Assembly (NCBI GenBank): GCA_016124755.1
Contig: WGNA01000030.1
Location: 1-64,000, forward strand
DNA: 64,000 bases
Origin: Bacteroidota bacterium
Lineage (GTDB): Bacteria; Bacteroidota; Bacteroidia; NS11-12g; UBA9320
Direction: 5' to 3'
Shown here: piece after piece, positions 47,587 to 55,717 of the stretch
Numbering within the stretch: position 1 is the stretch's first letter
Layout: each line of letters opens with the position of its first letter
Program-made: the position numbers and the translations under genes
The notes under the pieces: generated by a model
Database searches by the model: none
Told to the model about the DNA's origin: nothing
What the model saw: only the letters and a program-made list of their open reading frames with translations

Positions 47587-48969
47587 TCAGATAGCCTGTT
47601 TAAAATTCAACCGGATTCCGGACCCTCCCATGCGATTGAATGAGTATTCAAATCTAACCACTTTGTCCCAATACAGAAGTGTATTTACTCCTATGCCGTA
47701 TCCATATTGCCAGCTGTTTACCAGATCGTTGTTGAGCAAGGTTTGATGATTTACCACATATCCATGATCGAAAAAAAAGGATATAAAAGATTCAACCGGC
47801 ATGTCTTTATAGTTGTGCAAAGGCATAAGTGGCAGGTGAAAATAGCGATCGTTAAAAATGTGAAACCTGAATTCGGTGCGGGCTAGCGCATACGAGGTTC
47901 CGTCGATAACATAAAATTCGTATCCGCGAATTATATCATCGTACCCCAACGAACGCAGTTGCTCGTAAGGCAATTTCAGATCGGGCATTAATCTTCCGGC
48001 AACCAAACCTGCCACAGATATTCTGGGATGTTCTTTATTAATCAAAGGTTTATAAACCGAAGCCTTTGCATATAACATCGGATAGGATGACGATTTTGAA
48101 AGCCAGGTATATGAAGTTTCGATCCAGTGATAATAGCCGGTGGTTGCAAGACTTTTATTATTTCTCTTTTCCCGGTTCCATATATAACCGATCCGGAAAA
48201 CATGTTGGGACTGTGTTCCGGAAGTTAAAAAATCAGGATTAAGATTTTCGGTTAAAACGGTGTCACCAACATGCGTGTATAGATGACTTACATACGGTTT
48301 GTGCCAGTTGTATAGTCCAGGCCGGTAATTAATCAGCACCGAATTTTGCGCCTGTCGTATCAGCTCCTGATTGAGATTTCTAAAAAACTGAACCTTGTTC
48401 TGATCGGTCTTATACCAAACCTCTTTTTGTCTCTTCCAATTTGTTTTTAGTTCAAAACCCAGTTTGGGATTGTTTAAAAACCAGGGAGCGCGGTATTCAA
48501 TTCCGGCTGCCTGATTATACCCCGAAATCAGATTGATTTTCAGAGTTTGGTTTAATCCTAAAAAATTATACTTAAAAAGGTAGATGCCGTATTTGGTTCG
48601 TTTCGGATCGAGCCCGTTGCCGATCCATTGATTGATATTACGGTCGGCATATTCAACAAACGGAATTGGCCAGAAGTACCACTTTTCCACCAATTCAACT
48701 ACCAGATTACAACGGCGGTCATTTCCGTTTTCAACCGTTTTTATTTCGACTTTATTAAAGAGGTTTATGAGGTAAAGATTATAAATCGAGCGGGGAATAA
48801 GAACGTCTAAGAGTTCGGTTGAATCGTACGATGTATTTCGGTTTATTGAAAGCTCCCGAAGTATGATCTGCGATTTGGTTTGGTCGTTACCTTTAATAAT
48901 AATGGAATCAATCTGAACGGTTGCAGAATTCGCGATAAAAGGAAAAGCGGCAAAAAATGCCAGACTCAA
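47587..48969 (-). CDS. Short Omp85-like outer membrane protein with one POTRA domain
   Basis: About 460 residues. After a hydrophobic leader ('FFAAFPFIANSA') comes one POTRA-like unit ('VQIDSIIIKGNDQTKSQIILRELSIN...', 'KVEIKTV') and then a barrel with alternating strands ending 'VVRFEYSFNRMGGSGIRLNFKQAI'. 'LRSLGYDDIIRGYEFYVIDGTSYALARTEFRF' resembles the RGY..G lid motif of Omp85 proteins. The start is uncertain: TTG 48969 gives a leader without basic residues. The frame is open further upstream into the CBS gene ('LLKIRNTTQPSFFNFLSLAFF'), which would supply them, but only rare start codons are there. Between the CBS and nadK genes, probably one operon. Confidence 0.75.
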   Translation of the reverse strand: MSLAFFAAFPFIANSATVQIDSIIIKGNDQTKSQIILRELSINRNTSYDSTELLDVLIPRSIYNLYLINLFNKVEIKTVENGNDRRCNLVVELVEKWYFWPIPFVEYADRNINQWIGNGLDPKRTKYGIYLFKYNFLGLNQTLKINLISGYNQAAGIEYRAPWFLNNPKLGFELKTNWKRQKEVWYKTDQNKVQFFRNLNQELIRQAQNSVLINYRPGLYNWHKPYVSHLYTHVGDTVLTENLNPDFLTSGTQSQHVFRIGYIWNREKRNNKSLATTGYYHWIETSYTWLSKSSSYPMLYAKASVYKPLINKEHPRISVAGLVAGRLMPDLKLPYEQLRSLGYDDIIRGYEFYVIDGTSYALARTEFRFHIFNDRYFHLPLMPLHNYKDMPVESFISFFFDHGYVVNHQTLLNNDLVNSWQYGYGIGVNTLLYWDKVVRFEYSFNRMGGSGIRLNFKQAI

Positions 48970-49007
48970 AAAGTTGAAAAAAGAGGGTTGAGTTGTATTT
49001 CGGATTT

Positions 49008-49658
49008 TCAGAAGTCCAGATATTTCAACAATGACTGGAATCGCGATTCATTGTAATCGTCGGATTCATTATTCAGACTGTAAAGAACTTCATATCCATT
49101 GGAAGACAAAAGATATTTAAGGTTGTCGACATGATGCAGATTTAACTTTATCATCATCTCAAGAGTATTCGGATCTTCACCGGCCCAGGTCCACATACCG
49201 AGAATCTTTCCATCTGAGGACTCGATCATTCTTCCCAACTGTGCAATGGAGTAATCCGACTGTCGGCATTTGAGTGCTAAAACAGCTCCTTCGCTTTGAA
49301 TGGTTGAACTTCGGCCAAGAGCAATTACCAGATCTTTCACCCAAACCAAGCCCAAATACTGACCGTTTTCCGCAACGGCAACTACTTCGAGACCTGATCT
49401 TGCAAAAACCGAAATGGCTTCAAAAAAGGAGTGATCGGGTTTTAGAAAATATTCACCGAAATGAACGCTCCCTCCAATGTTTCCCATTGGATCCAATGCT
49501 TCAAGATGATGGTTTGTCACATAACCCTTAAGTGTATTTTCATCAACAACCGGAATGTTGCTGATGCCAAAATCTTCCATGGTTATAAGCGCGATCTGAA
49601 CTGAGTCGCCTGACTTAAGCGGGGTAAATTCGTTTGTTGTGATTCCTCTGACCAGCAT
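49008..49658 (-). CDS. CBS-domain protein
   Basis: A 216-residue cytoplasmic protein with two N-terminal CBS motifs ('LVRGITTNEFTPLKSGDSVQIALITMEDFGISNIPVVDE', 'SFFEAISVFARSGLEVVAVAENGQYLGLV'), followed by an ACT-like or unassigned C-terminal half ('LALKCRQSDYSIAQLGRMIESSDGKILGM'). CBS pairs bind adenine nucleotides and act as sensors. It lies 15 nt after the hydrolase gene and 38 nt before the Omp85-like gene; this gene order is common in flavobacteria. The partner it regulates is unknown. Confidence 0.85.
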   Translation of the reverse strand: MLVRGITTNEFTPLKSGDSVQIALITMEDFGISNIPVVDENTLKGYVTNHHLEALDPMGNIGGSVHFGEYFLKPDHSFFEAISVFARSGLEVVAVAENGQYLGLVWVKDLVIALGRSSTIQSEGAVLALKCRQSDYSIAQLGRMIESSDGKILGMWTWAGEDPNTLEMMIKLNLHHVDNLKYLLSSNGYEVLYSLNNESDDYNESRFQSLLKYLDF

Positions 49659-49673
49659 CTATAATGTTAGACG

Positions 49674-50441
49674 TTATTGCTGATTAAAAAGTTTGGTCAA
49701 ATATGCAGAAAGAATCTCATTAAACTCTTTGGCTCGTTCCATCATTGGAGCATGACCGCATTTGTCGATCCAGTGCAATTCCGAAAACTCCAGCAGTTTG
49801 TGAAATTCTTCTGCCACATCCGGAGGAGTAATTTTATCATTTCTTCCCCAGATCAGGCAAACCGGCATTTTAAAATCTTTGATATCATCGGCCATATTAT
49901 ACCGGATCGCCGATTTTGCCATCGCAAGTATCCGGATAACCTTCAGGCGGTTATTCGTAATTTCAAAAACCTCGTCGATCAATTCTTGTGTGGCAGTTTT
50001 GGGATCGTAAAAAGTGTATTCCACCTTTTCTTTTATGTATTCGTAATCCCCGCGTTTTGGATACGAACCACCCATCGCATTTTCATAAAGACCGGAACTT
50101 CCGGTTAAAATCATTGCCTTGATCTTACCGGGAAAATATTTAGCATACACCAACGCCACGTGACCACCCAATGAATTACCCAGTAGTGTTACTTCTTCAA
50201 ATTTTTTAAACCGTACAAAACCATCTACGAATTTGGCAAGACCTTTAACACCCACTTCGGTCATCGGCATGGTGAAGATCGGCATCAGCGGAATCACCAC
50301 TTTATAATTTCCCGAAAATTTGTCAAGAACATCCTTCCAGTTACTCAACGCTCCGAACAAGCCGTGGAGTAATAACAAAACCGGTCCCTCTCCTTCTTCG
50401 ATGTATTCGTAACCGTCCTCCTTGATGATGTTTATCTCCAT
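49674..50441 (-). CDS. Alpha/beta hydrolase
   Basis: A 255-residue hydrolase. The oxyanion loop 'LLLLHGLFGALSNW' is followed by the nucleophile elbow 'LLGNSLGGHVAL', the aspartate region 'VCLIWGRNDKITPP' and the catalytic histidine in 'IDKCGHAPMMERAKEFN'. A lid segment lies between residues 130 and 180. No signal peptide. It is the first gene of the CBS/Omp85-like/nadK/FKBP run, with 58 nt to the upstream pabA-like gene. The substrate cannot be told from sequence. Confidence 0.85.
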   Translation of the reverse strand: MEINIIKEDGYEYIEEGEGPVLLLLHGLFGALSNWKDVLDKFSGNYKVVIPLMPIFTMPMTEVGVKGLAKFVDGFVRFKKFEEVTLLGNSLGGHVALVYAKYFPGKIKAMILTGSSGLYENAMGGSYPKRGDYEYIKEKVEYTFYDPKTATQELIDEVFEITNNRLKVIRILAMAKSAIRYNMADDIKDFKMPVCLIWGRNDKITPPDVAEEFHKLLEFSELHWIDKCGHAPMMERAKEFNEILSAYLTKLFNQQ

Positions 50442-50499
50442 ATCCTACTTAAGCCATTGCAAATTAATTTAAAACATTGAAATCCATTCACGGTTCATA

Positions 50500-51123
50500 T
50501 CAACCGCCGGAATGATTTGAATACACTTTCTCTGCGTGTTGCAAAGCATGATTTTTAACAACTTCAAACCAGTTGCGCATTAGTTCATGGCCGTATTCTG
50601 TAAGTATAGCCTCCGGGTGATATTGAACCCCCCAAACCGGAAATTCTTTGTGCCGGATTGCCATAATACTGCCGTCTGATGCGGTGGCCAAAATCTGTAA
50701 TTCTTCCGGTGATTCTCCGGCAAGCACCAGACTATGATACCGGCAAACCTGAAATTTTTCCGGTATTTCTTTAAACAACTGATCTTCTCTTCTCAGAATA
50801 TCCGACACCTTTCCGTGCATCGGATATCCGTTTCGAACAAGCCGGAAACCAAATTTAATTCCGATCGCCTGATGCCCGAGACAAACACCCAGTACCGGTA
50901 TTTTATCATAGAAGTGATTCAGAACTTCCATCAGATTTCCGGATGCTTCAGGATGACGCGGACCCGGAGAAATTACCAGACCGTTTGGCTTTATTTTAAT
51001 AATCTCCTCCAGACTCAGTTCATCATTGCACACAACCTTCACCACGGCACCTTCCTGTTCGAGATAATCTTTCAGGTTGTAGGTAAAGGAATCGTAGCTG
51101 TCGTAAAGAAGAACTTTCAACAT
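50500..51123 (-). CDS. pabA/trpG: Anthranilate/aminodeoxychorismate synthase glutaminase component
   Basis: A class I glutamine amidotransferase supplying ammonia to a chorismate-using partner (TrpE for tryptophan or PabB for folate). 'DSYDSFTYNLKDYLE' is the typical start, 'GVCLGHQAIG' contains the nucleophile C81, and 'VQYHPEAILTEYG' the H169 and E171 of the triad. 207 residues from ATG 51123. No partner gene is in the window, so the folate-type PabA is a little more likely than TrpG, but this is not settled. It is transcribed away from the E1 dehydrogenase gene. Confidence 0.88.
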   Translation of the reverse strand: MLKVLLYDSYDSFTYNLKDYLEQEGAVVKVVCNDELSLEEIIKIKPNGLVISPGPRHPEASGNLMEVLNHFYDKIPVLGVCLGHQAIGIKFGFRLVRNGYPMHGKVSDILRREDQLFKEIPEKFQVCRYHSLVLAGESPEELQILATASDGSIMAIRHKEFPVWGVQYHPEAILTEYGHELMRNWFEVVKNHALQHAEKVYSNHSGG

Positions 51124-51129
51124 AGCGTT

Positions 51130-51137
51130 CAAAAGTA
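51130..51137 (-). promoter_or_regulatory. -7 promoter element of the pabA/trpG-type gene
   Basis: TACTTTTG on the reverse strand lies 6 nt before ATG 51123; a TTC 20 nt upstream stands in the -33 place. With the start point usually about 7 nt after the -7 element, the message would be nearly leaderless. Confidence 0.45.
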
Positions 51138-51195
51138 TTACAGATTTTGAGTGAGTTGAAAACCGGATTTCGTGTGTTCTGCGGTTGAGGCTTCT

Positions 51196-51203
51196 TAATT
51201 TTG
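51196..51203 (+). promoter_or_regulatory. -7 promoter element of the E1 dehydrogenase gene
   Basis: TAATTTTG fits TAnnTTTG and overlaps the TTG (51201) that would be the first codon of the longest frame; this supports ATG 51219. Confidence 0.5.
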
Positions 51204-51218
51204 TTTGCCATTATTCCT

Positions 51219-53192
51219 ATGCAGTTTAAAAAGTATCCATACCCCGACAGCATACTCAAACATCTTTATAAAGCACTTCTGAAACCCAGAATGATTGAAG
51301 AGAAAATGCTGATATTGTTGAGACAGGGGCAGATCGGCAAGTGGTTTAGCGGAATCGGACAAGAAGCAATTTCGGTAGGTGTTACGGAAGCTCTTGCAAG
51401 TCAGGATTACATTTTACCACTCCACAGAAATCTCGGTGTTTTCACTTCCCGCAATATGCCTTTTGAAAAATTATTTGCTCAATGGCAGGGAAAAGCTGAA
51501 GGATATACAAAGGGACGTGATCGCTCTTTTCATTTCGGCTCACCGGAAGACCATGTCATTGGAATGATTTCTCACCTCGGGGCAATGACCGGCGTGGCAG
51601 ATGGTCTCGCACTCGCATCGAACCTGAAAAAATCGGGACACATTGCCTGTGTATTCAGCGGGGAAGGTGGCACAAGTGAAGGAGATTTTCACGAAGCAAT
51701 GAACCTCGCAGCCGTTTGGGATTTGCCGGTTCTGTTTGTGGTTGAGAACAACGGTTATGGTTTATCGACTCCCACATCCGAACAATTCCGGTGTGCGCAT
51801 ATTGCCGACAAAGGCAAAGGATATGGAATTCGATCTAAAACGATTGATGGAAATAATGTGCTCACGGTTTTCAGTGAAGTTGACCGGCAGGCAAGAAAGA
51901 TGCGTTCGAATCCCGCTCCGTTTCTTTTGGAATGTCAGACCTTCCGGCGTCGGGGGCACGAAGAAGCCTCCGGAGTTAAATACGTTCCACCGGAACTGAT
52001 TGCCGAGTGGGAGAAAAAAGATCCGATTGCGGTTTATGAAAAATTCCTTCTGTCCGAAGAAATCATTACTCAGGAAGAAATCGATGTAATGCGACAGGAA
52101 ATCCGGGCTGAAATAGAAGATGGAGTTCATGCGGTTTTAAACATGCCGGAAGTGGAAGCAGACACGCTTTCAGAACTAAAAGATGTTTACGCTCCTTTTG
52201 GTCAGGTTGAAGTTGCGGCCGGAAGCGATAAAAGTGAAATGCGGTTAGTCGATGCCATTAGCGACGCATTAAAAGAGGGGTTTCGCAAATTTCCCGAAAC
52301 TGTTCTGATGGGACAGGATGTGGCAGAATATGGCGGAGTATTTAAAATAACCGAGGGCTTTCTCGAAGAATTTGGAAAAGACCGAATCCGAAACACACCT
52401 ATTTGCGAATCGGCAGTTTTAGGTGCTGCCTTAGGTTTGAGCATTTCCGGAATTAAATCCGTTGTGGAAATGCAGTTCGCTGATTTCGTTACCTGCGGAT
52501 TTAATCAGATCGTGAACAATCTGGCAAAGACGCATTATCGTTGGAACCAACAAGTAGATGTGGTTGTAAGAATGCCGACCGGAGCCGGAGTGCAAGCCGG
52601 GCCTTTTCATTCCCAAAGTACTGAAGCCTGGTTTTTTCATGTACCGGGTTTGAAGATTGTTTATCCATCCAATCCTTTTGATGCGAAGGGTTTACTGCTT
52701 TCTGCATTAGAAGATCCGAACCCTGTTTTATTCTTCGAACACAAGAAATTATACCGCAGCATCACAGGCGATGTCCCATCCGGTTATTACAACCTGCCAA
52801 TTGGAAAAGCTGTCTGGGTTGAGGAAGGTGACGATGTTAGTATTATTACCTATGGTCTGGGTGTTCATTGGGCTAAAGAAATCTGTTCATCAGAAAAGAT
52901 AGATGCCGATATTGTTGATTTGCGCACCTTGTTGCCGTGGGATAAAGAAGCGGTTGAAACGAGTGTAAAAAAAACAGGAAGGGTTTTAATTCTGCATGAG
53001 GATACACACACCGGCGGTATAGGTGCAGAGATCGCTTCCTGGATTGCTGAGAATTGTTTTGAATTTTTAGATGCTCCCGTGATGCGTTGTTCCGGTCTCG
53101 ATACACCGGTTCCTCTGGCAGAAAATCTCGAAGATAATTTTATGGCATCGGCCCGGCTAAACGAAACATTGAACAGACTCCTGGAGTTCTGA
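51219..53192 (+). CDS. Fused alpha-beta E1 component of a 2-oxo acid dehydrogenase complex
   Basis: A thiamine diphosphate-dependent E1 with both subunits in one 657-residue chain. The alpha part (about 1-335) has 'GKWFSGIGQEAISVG' and the cofactor motif starting 'GEGGTSEGDFHEAMNLAAVW' (about 148-167) and ending 'VVENN'. The beta part (about 345-657) has 'VDAISDALKEGFRKFPETVLMGQDVAEYGGVFKIT', 'TPICESAVLGAALG' and 'GAGVQAGPFHSQSTEAWFFHVPGL'. Fused E1 chains of this size are common in Bacteroidota and are usually named 2-oxoisovalerate (branched-chain) or pyruvate type; the substrate is not decided. E2 and E3 genes are not in the window. Confidence 0.87.
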   Translation: MQFKKYPYPDSILKHLYKALLKPRMIEEKMLILLRQGQIGKWFSGIGQEAISVGVTEALASQDYILPLHRNLGVFTSRNMPFEKLFAQWQGKAEGYTKGRDRSFHFGSPEDHVIGMISHLGAMTGVADGLALASNLKKSGHIACVFSGEGGTSEGDFHEAMNLAAVWDLPVLFVVENNGYGLSTPTSEQFRCAHIADKGKGYGIRSKTIDGNNVLTVFSEVDRQARKMRSNPAPFLLECQTFRRRGHEEASGVKYVPPELIAEWEKKDPIAVYEKFLLSEEIITQEEIDVMRQEIRAEIEDGVHAVLNMPEVEADTLSELKDVYAPFGQVEVAAGSDKSEMRLVDAISDALKEGFRKFPETVLMGQDVAEYGGVFKITEGFLEEFGKDRIRNTPICESAVLGAALGLSISGIKSVVEMQFADFVTCGFNQIVNNLAKTHYRWNQQVDVVVRMPTGAGVQAGPFHSQSTEAWFFHVPGLKIVYPSNPFDAKGLLLSALEDPNPVLFFEHKKLYRSITGDVPSGYYNLPIGKAVWVEEGDDVSIITYGLGVHWAKEICSSEKIDADIVDLRTLLPWDKEAVETSVKKTGRVLILHEDTHTGGIGAEIASWIAENCFEFLDAPVMRCSGLDTPVPLAENLEDNFMASARLNETLNRLLEF

Positions 53193-53195
53193 TTC

Positions 53196-53672
53196 TCACA
53201 TCGCTTCGGAAATACGCATCGGGTGCCGGGACACGATTTCCGATTTTTCGCCGACTCCTATCTGGCTGAATGTCTTCCCGAATTTTTCTTCTGCAAGCTC
53301 ATCGTACCATAAATGATAGGCTCTTCGAACCTGATCGTAAAGCTGAACATAGGTATCGTAGTTGGCAGCTTCGTGTGTTTGCAGTTCAATATTGAGCTTA
53401 TCGTAAGACCGAAGTTGATTGTGAATATAATTTTGAATCTCATCACCCATCCGGTAAATTTTTCCGTCGATTAAGAATTTATTTTCACCATTTAGCATCA
53501 CATGCATTGTGTAAAGTGATGGTGTTCCGGATCTTCCTTCCGGTGGAAGTTGAGCGGGAATTCCTGCCTCATCGCGATTAATATTGGTTGTTACCATAAA
53601 AAATAACAATAACATAAAGGCGAGATCGGCGAGTGGGCCGCTTTCCTGTTTGATGGCTCTTCTGGTGTACAT
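53196..53672 (-). CDS. ExbD/TolR-family biopolymer transport protein
   Basis: A 158-residue inner-membrane protein with one transmembrane helix (about 12-30, 'PLADLAFMLLLFFMVTTNI'), in which the aspartate is the conserved proton-path residue, and a periplasmic domain ('IPAQLPPEGRSG', 'FLIDGKIYRMGDE'). ExbD works with ExbB and often TonB to power outer-membrane receptors. No ExbB/TolQ gene lies next to it in this window. Its stop is 3 nt from that of the convergent E1 gene. The C-terminal region, longer than usual, is unassigned. Confidence 0.8.
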   Translation of the reverse strand: MYTRRAIKQESGPLADLAFMLLLFFMVTTNINRDEAGIPAQLPPEGRSGTPSLYTMHVMLNGENKFLIDGKIYRMGDEIQNYIHNQLRSYDKLNIELQTHEAANYDTYVQLYDQVRRAYHLWYDELAEEKFGKTFSQIGVGEKSEIVSRHPMRISEAM

Positions 53673-53823
53673 GGTATCGGGGTTTTGATTGTTACCCGAA
53701 TGAGATCATAAAGTGATTGAGATCAAAACAGGAATTCACCAATTACCGGTTCTGATGAAGTAACGGAACATTGCTTTCGACTGTGAGTGAGAACAATGAG
53801 TTGTGGTAACAGAAGACTTAACC

Positions 53824-53851
53824 TTGAAGTTGACGTTAAATTCTATTTTTG
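53824..53851 (+). promoter_or_regulatory. Bacteroidota-type promoter of the lamin-tail cargo gene
   Basis: TTG (53824-53826), a 17-nt spacer and TATTTTTG (53844-53851) fit the consensus. ATG 53881 follows 29 nt downstream. The longer frame from 53803 would cover the promoter and is rejected. Confidence 0.75.
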
Positions 53852-53880
53852 CCCGAAACGAACAACAAGTAGATACGACA

Positions 53881-55665
53881 ATGAAAAAGACATTACTCTC
53901 CCTGATCGGAGCAATGTTCATGGCAACGGGAGTTTTTGCCCAGTGCAATGAGCTCTTCTTCTCCGAGTACATCGAGGGAAGTGGCAACAACAAAGCCATT
54001 GAAATTTACAATCCTTCTTCCAGCGCCATCGACCTGAGCGCTTACAAAGTATTAATGATCACCAACGGCGGTTCATCAACAGCAGAACTTCAAATGAGCG
54101 GTATGATTCAACCGTATGATGTTTATGTAATTGCGAACAATGCCGCCAACGCCAGAATTCTCGCAGTGAAAGATACCATGTTCGGATTCCCGAGTGTGGT
54201 AACTTTTAACGGTGATGATGCGGTTGCCTTATTAAAAGGTACCGACACAATCGATTGTATAGGAGAAAGATGGAAAGATCCGGGAACTGAATGGACTGTA
54301 GGTTCCGGTTCTACCAAAGACCACTCACTCGTTAGAATGTCGAGCGTAAAAGGTGGTACTAAAGACTGGAATACAGCCCAAAATCAATGGGATGTTTACC
54401 CAATAGATACCATGATGTACCTCGGCTCTCACACCAGTGATTGCTATGTTCCCGTAAAACCGGTAATCTCATTTGCGAAAGCATCCGTTTCCGTAAAAGA
54501 ATCTGCCGGCACCTACGACATTGAAGTAATGATTCAATCACCATCGTCTTCAATTGCGTCCTCTGCAACTATCAGCGCAACCGGTGGAACTGCCGTAAAA
54601 GGAACTGATTACAATGCTTCTATTCCGGGAACCGTGAGTTTTGCCGCCGGAAGTTCAACAAATGAAAAAGTAACGCTTACGCTAATTGACAACAGTACAG
54701 CTCAGGGAAGCAGAACACTCATTTTAACACTTTCTGCGCCTTCTGCCGGTGTTGATCTTGGTGCCGATTCCAGCATGATCATTACGATCACCGACGACGA
54801 TTACAGAGTTTCCACCATTGCAGATGCGATTGTTAAAGACGCCGATTTATATACATCTAACAAAGGAGAAAATGTAGAAGTTACCGGTATCGTTTACGGG
54901 CCAGACTATGATCCGAATGCTGGTATTTCCTTCTCTCTCGTTGATGCAACCGGAGCAGTAAACATCTTCAACTTTGTAGACGTTGGAACTTACCAGTCTA
55001 TGGAAGGTGACAGCATCACAGTTCGCGGTCATGCTGATTTTTATAATGGTCTTGCTGAAATTTTTGCGGACAGCATTAAAAAACACTCTTCCGGAAATGC
55101 TTTGAAATCACCAAAAGTGGTTCAGAAGCCATCCGAAGAAACCGAATCGGCACTCATTAAAGTAGAAAAAATCTGGATCGTTGATACCACTACTGTTTGG
55201 GCCTATAAAAACGTTATGGTTGCCAATGAAAAGGGAGATACATTCATTGTTCGTATCGATGACGCATTAGTTGATGTTATCGGAACCAAAGTTTTGTACG
55301 ACACAATGAACATTACCGGTATCGGAAATCAGTACGACAACATCGCTCCTTATAATTCAGGATATCAGATTTTCCCAAGAGGTCTCAGTGATATTGAAAA
55401 ATGGGAAGATAAAGGCGGGGTTGAGAACACAACTTTTACTTCGGTAATTTATCCGAACCCTACGAGCGGAATGGTGACTATCAATTCTAAAATGGCGATT
55501 GGAAGTATTAACGTTACCAATGTAGCCGGGCAAACCGTTCGCTCATTTGATGGCAACAAGTCATTAAATCAATCGGTTTCTCTTGAAGGTTTGAAAGGTG
55601 GTATTTACATCATTCAGATTTCATCCGGAGAGATGCAGTCTTTCTCAAGAATTGTAGTTCAATAA
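53881..55665 (+). CDS. Secreted lamin-tail/Calx-beta protein with T9SS type A sorting domain
   Basis: A 594-residue exported protein. Signal peptide ('MKKTLLSLIGAMFMATGVFAQ'-type, cleaved near residue 21), then a lamin-tail domain ('ELFFSEYIEGSGNNKAIEIYN', 'SAYKVLMITNGG'; about 22-185), a Calx-beta-like domain ('ISFAKASVSVKESAGTYDIEV' to 'ITITDDDY'; about 200-305), an OB-fold-like DUF5689-type region (about 310-500), and a T9SS type A tail ('VIYPNPTSGMVTINS', 'GLKGGIYIIQISSG'). Such proteins are often surface or matrix proteins, sometimes with a nuclease attached; no nuclease motif is visible here. Confidence 0.87.
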   Translation: MKKTLLSLIGAMFMATGVFAQCNELFFSEYIEGSGNNKAIEIYNPSSSAIDLSAYKVLMITNGGSSTAELQMSGMIQPYDVYVIANNAANARILAVKDTMFGFPSVVTFNGDDAVALLKGTDTIDCIGERWKDPGTEWTVGSGSTKDHSLVRMSSVKGGTKDWNTAQNQWDVYPIDTMMYLGSHTSDCYVPVKPVISFAKASVSVKESAGTYDIEVMIQSPSSSIASSATISATGGTAVKGTDYNASIPGTVSFAAGSSTNEKVTLTLIDNSTAQGSRTLILTLSAPSAGVDLGADSSMIITITDDDYRVSTIADAIVKDADLYTSNKGENVEVTGIVYGPDYDPNAGISFSLVDATGAVNIFNFVDVGTYQSMEGDSITVRGHADFYNGLAEIFADSIKKHSSGNALKSPKVVQKPSEETESALIKVEKIWIVDTTTVWAYKNVMVANEKGDTFIVRIDDALVDVIGTKVLYDTMNITGIGNQYDNIAPYNSGYQIFPRGLSDIEKWEDKGGVENTTFTSVIYPNPTSGMVTINSKMAIGSINVTNVAGQTVRSFDGNKSLNQSVSLEGLKGGIYIIQISSGEMQSFSRIVVQ

Positions 55666-55686
55666 TTCGGGAAGTATAAAATTTAG

Positions 55687-55717
55687 AAAGCCGGCTCTTC
55701 GAAGAGCCGGCTTTTTT
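55687..55717. terminator. Bidirectional terminator between the cargo gene and the GT2 gene
   Basis: A near-perfect palindrome centred at 55700/55701 (arms 55687-55700 and 55701-55714, GC-rich core) is followed by T residues to 55717 on the forward strand and A-rich sequence on the other side, so it serves both convergent genes. Confidence 0.88.

Noticed and set aside
53803-53880. N-terminal extension of the lamin-tail protein
   Set aside because: The 26 extra codons cover a complete promoter and would place a non-hydrophobic stretch before a good signal peptide.
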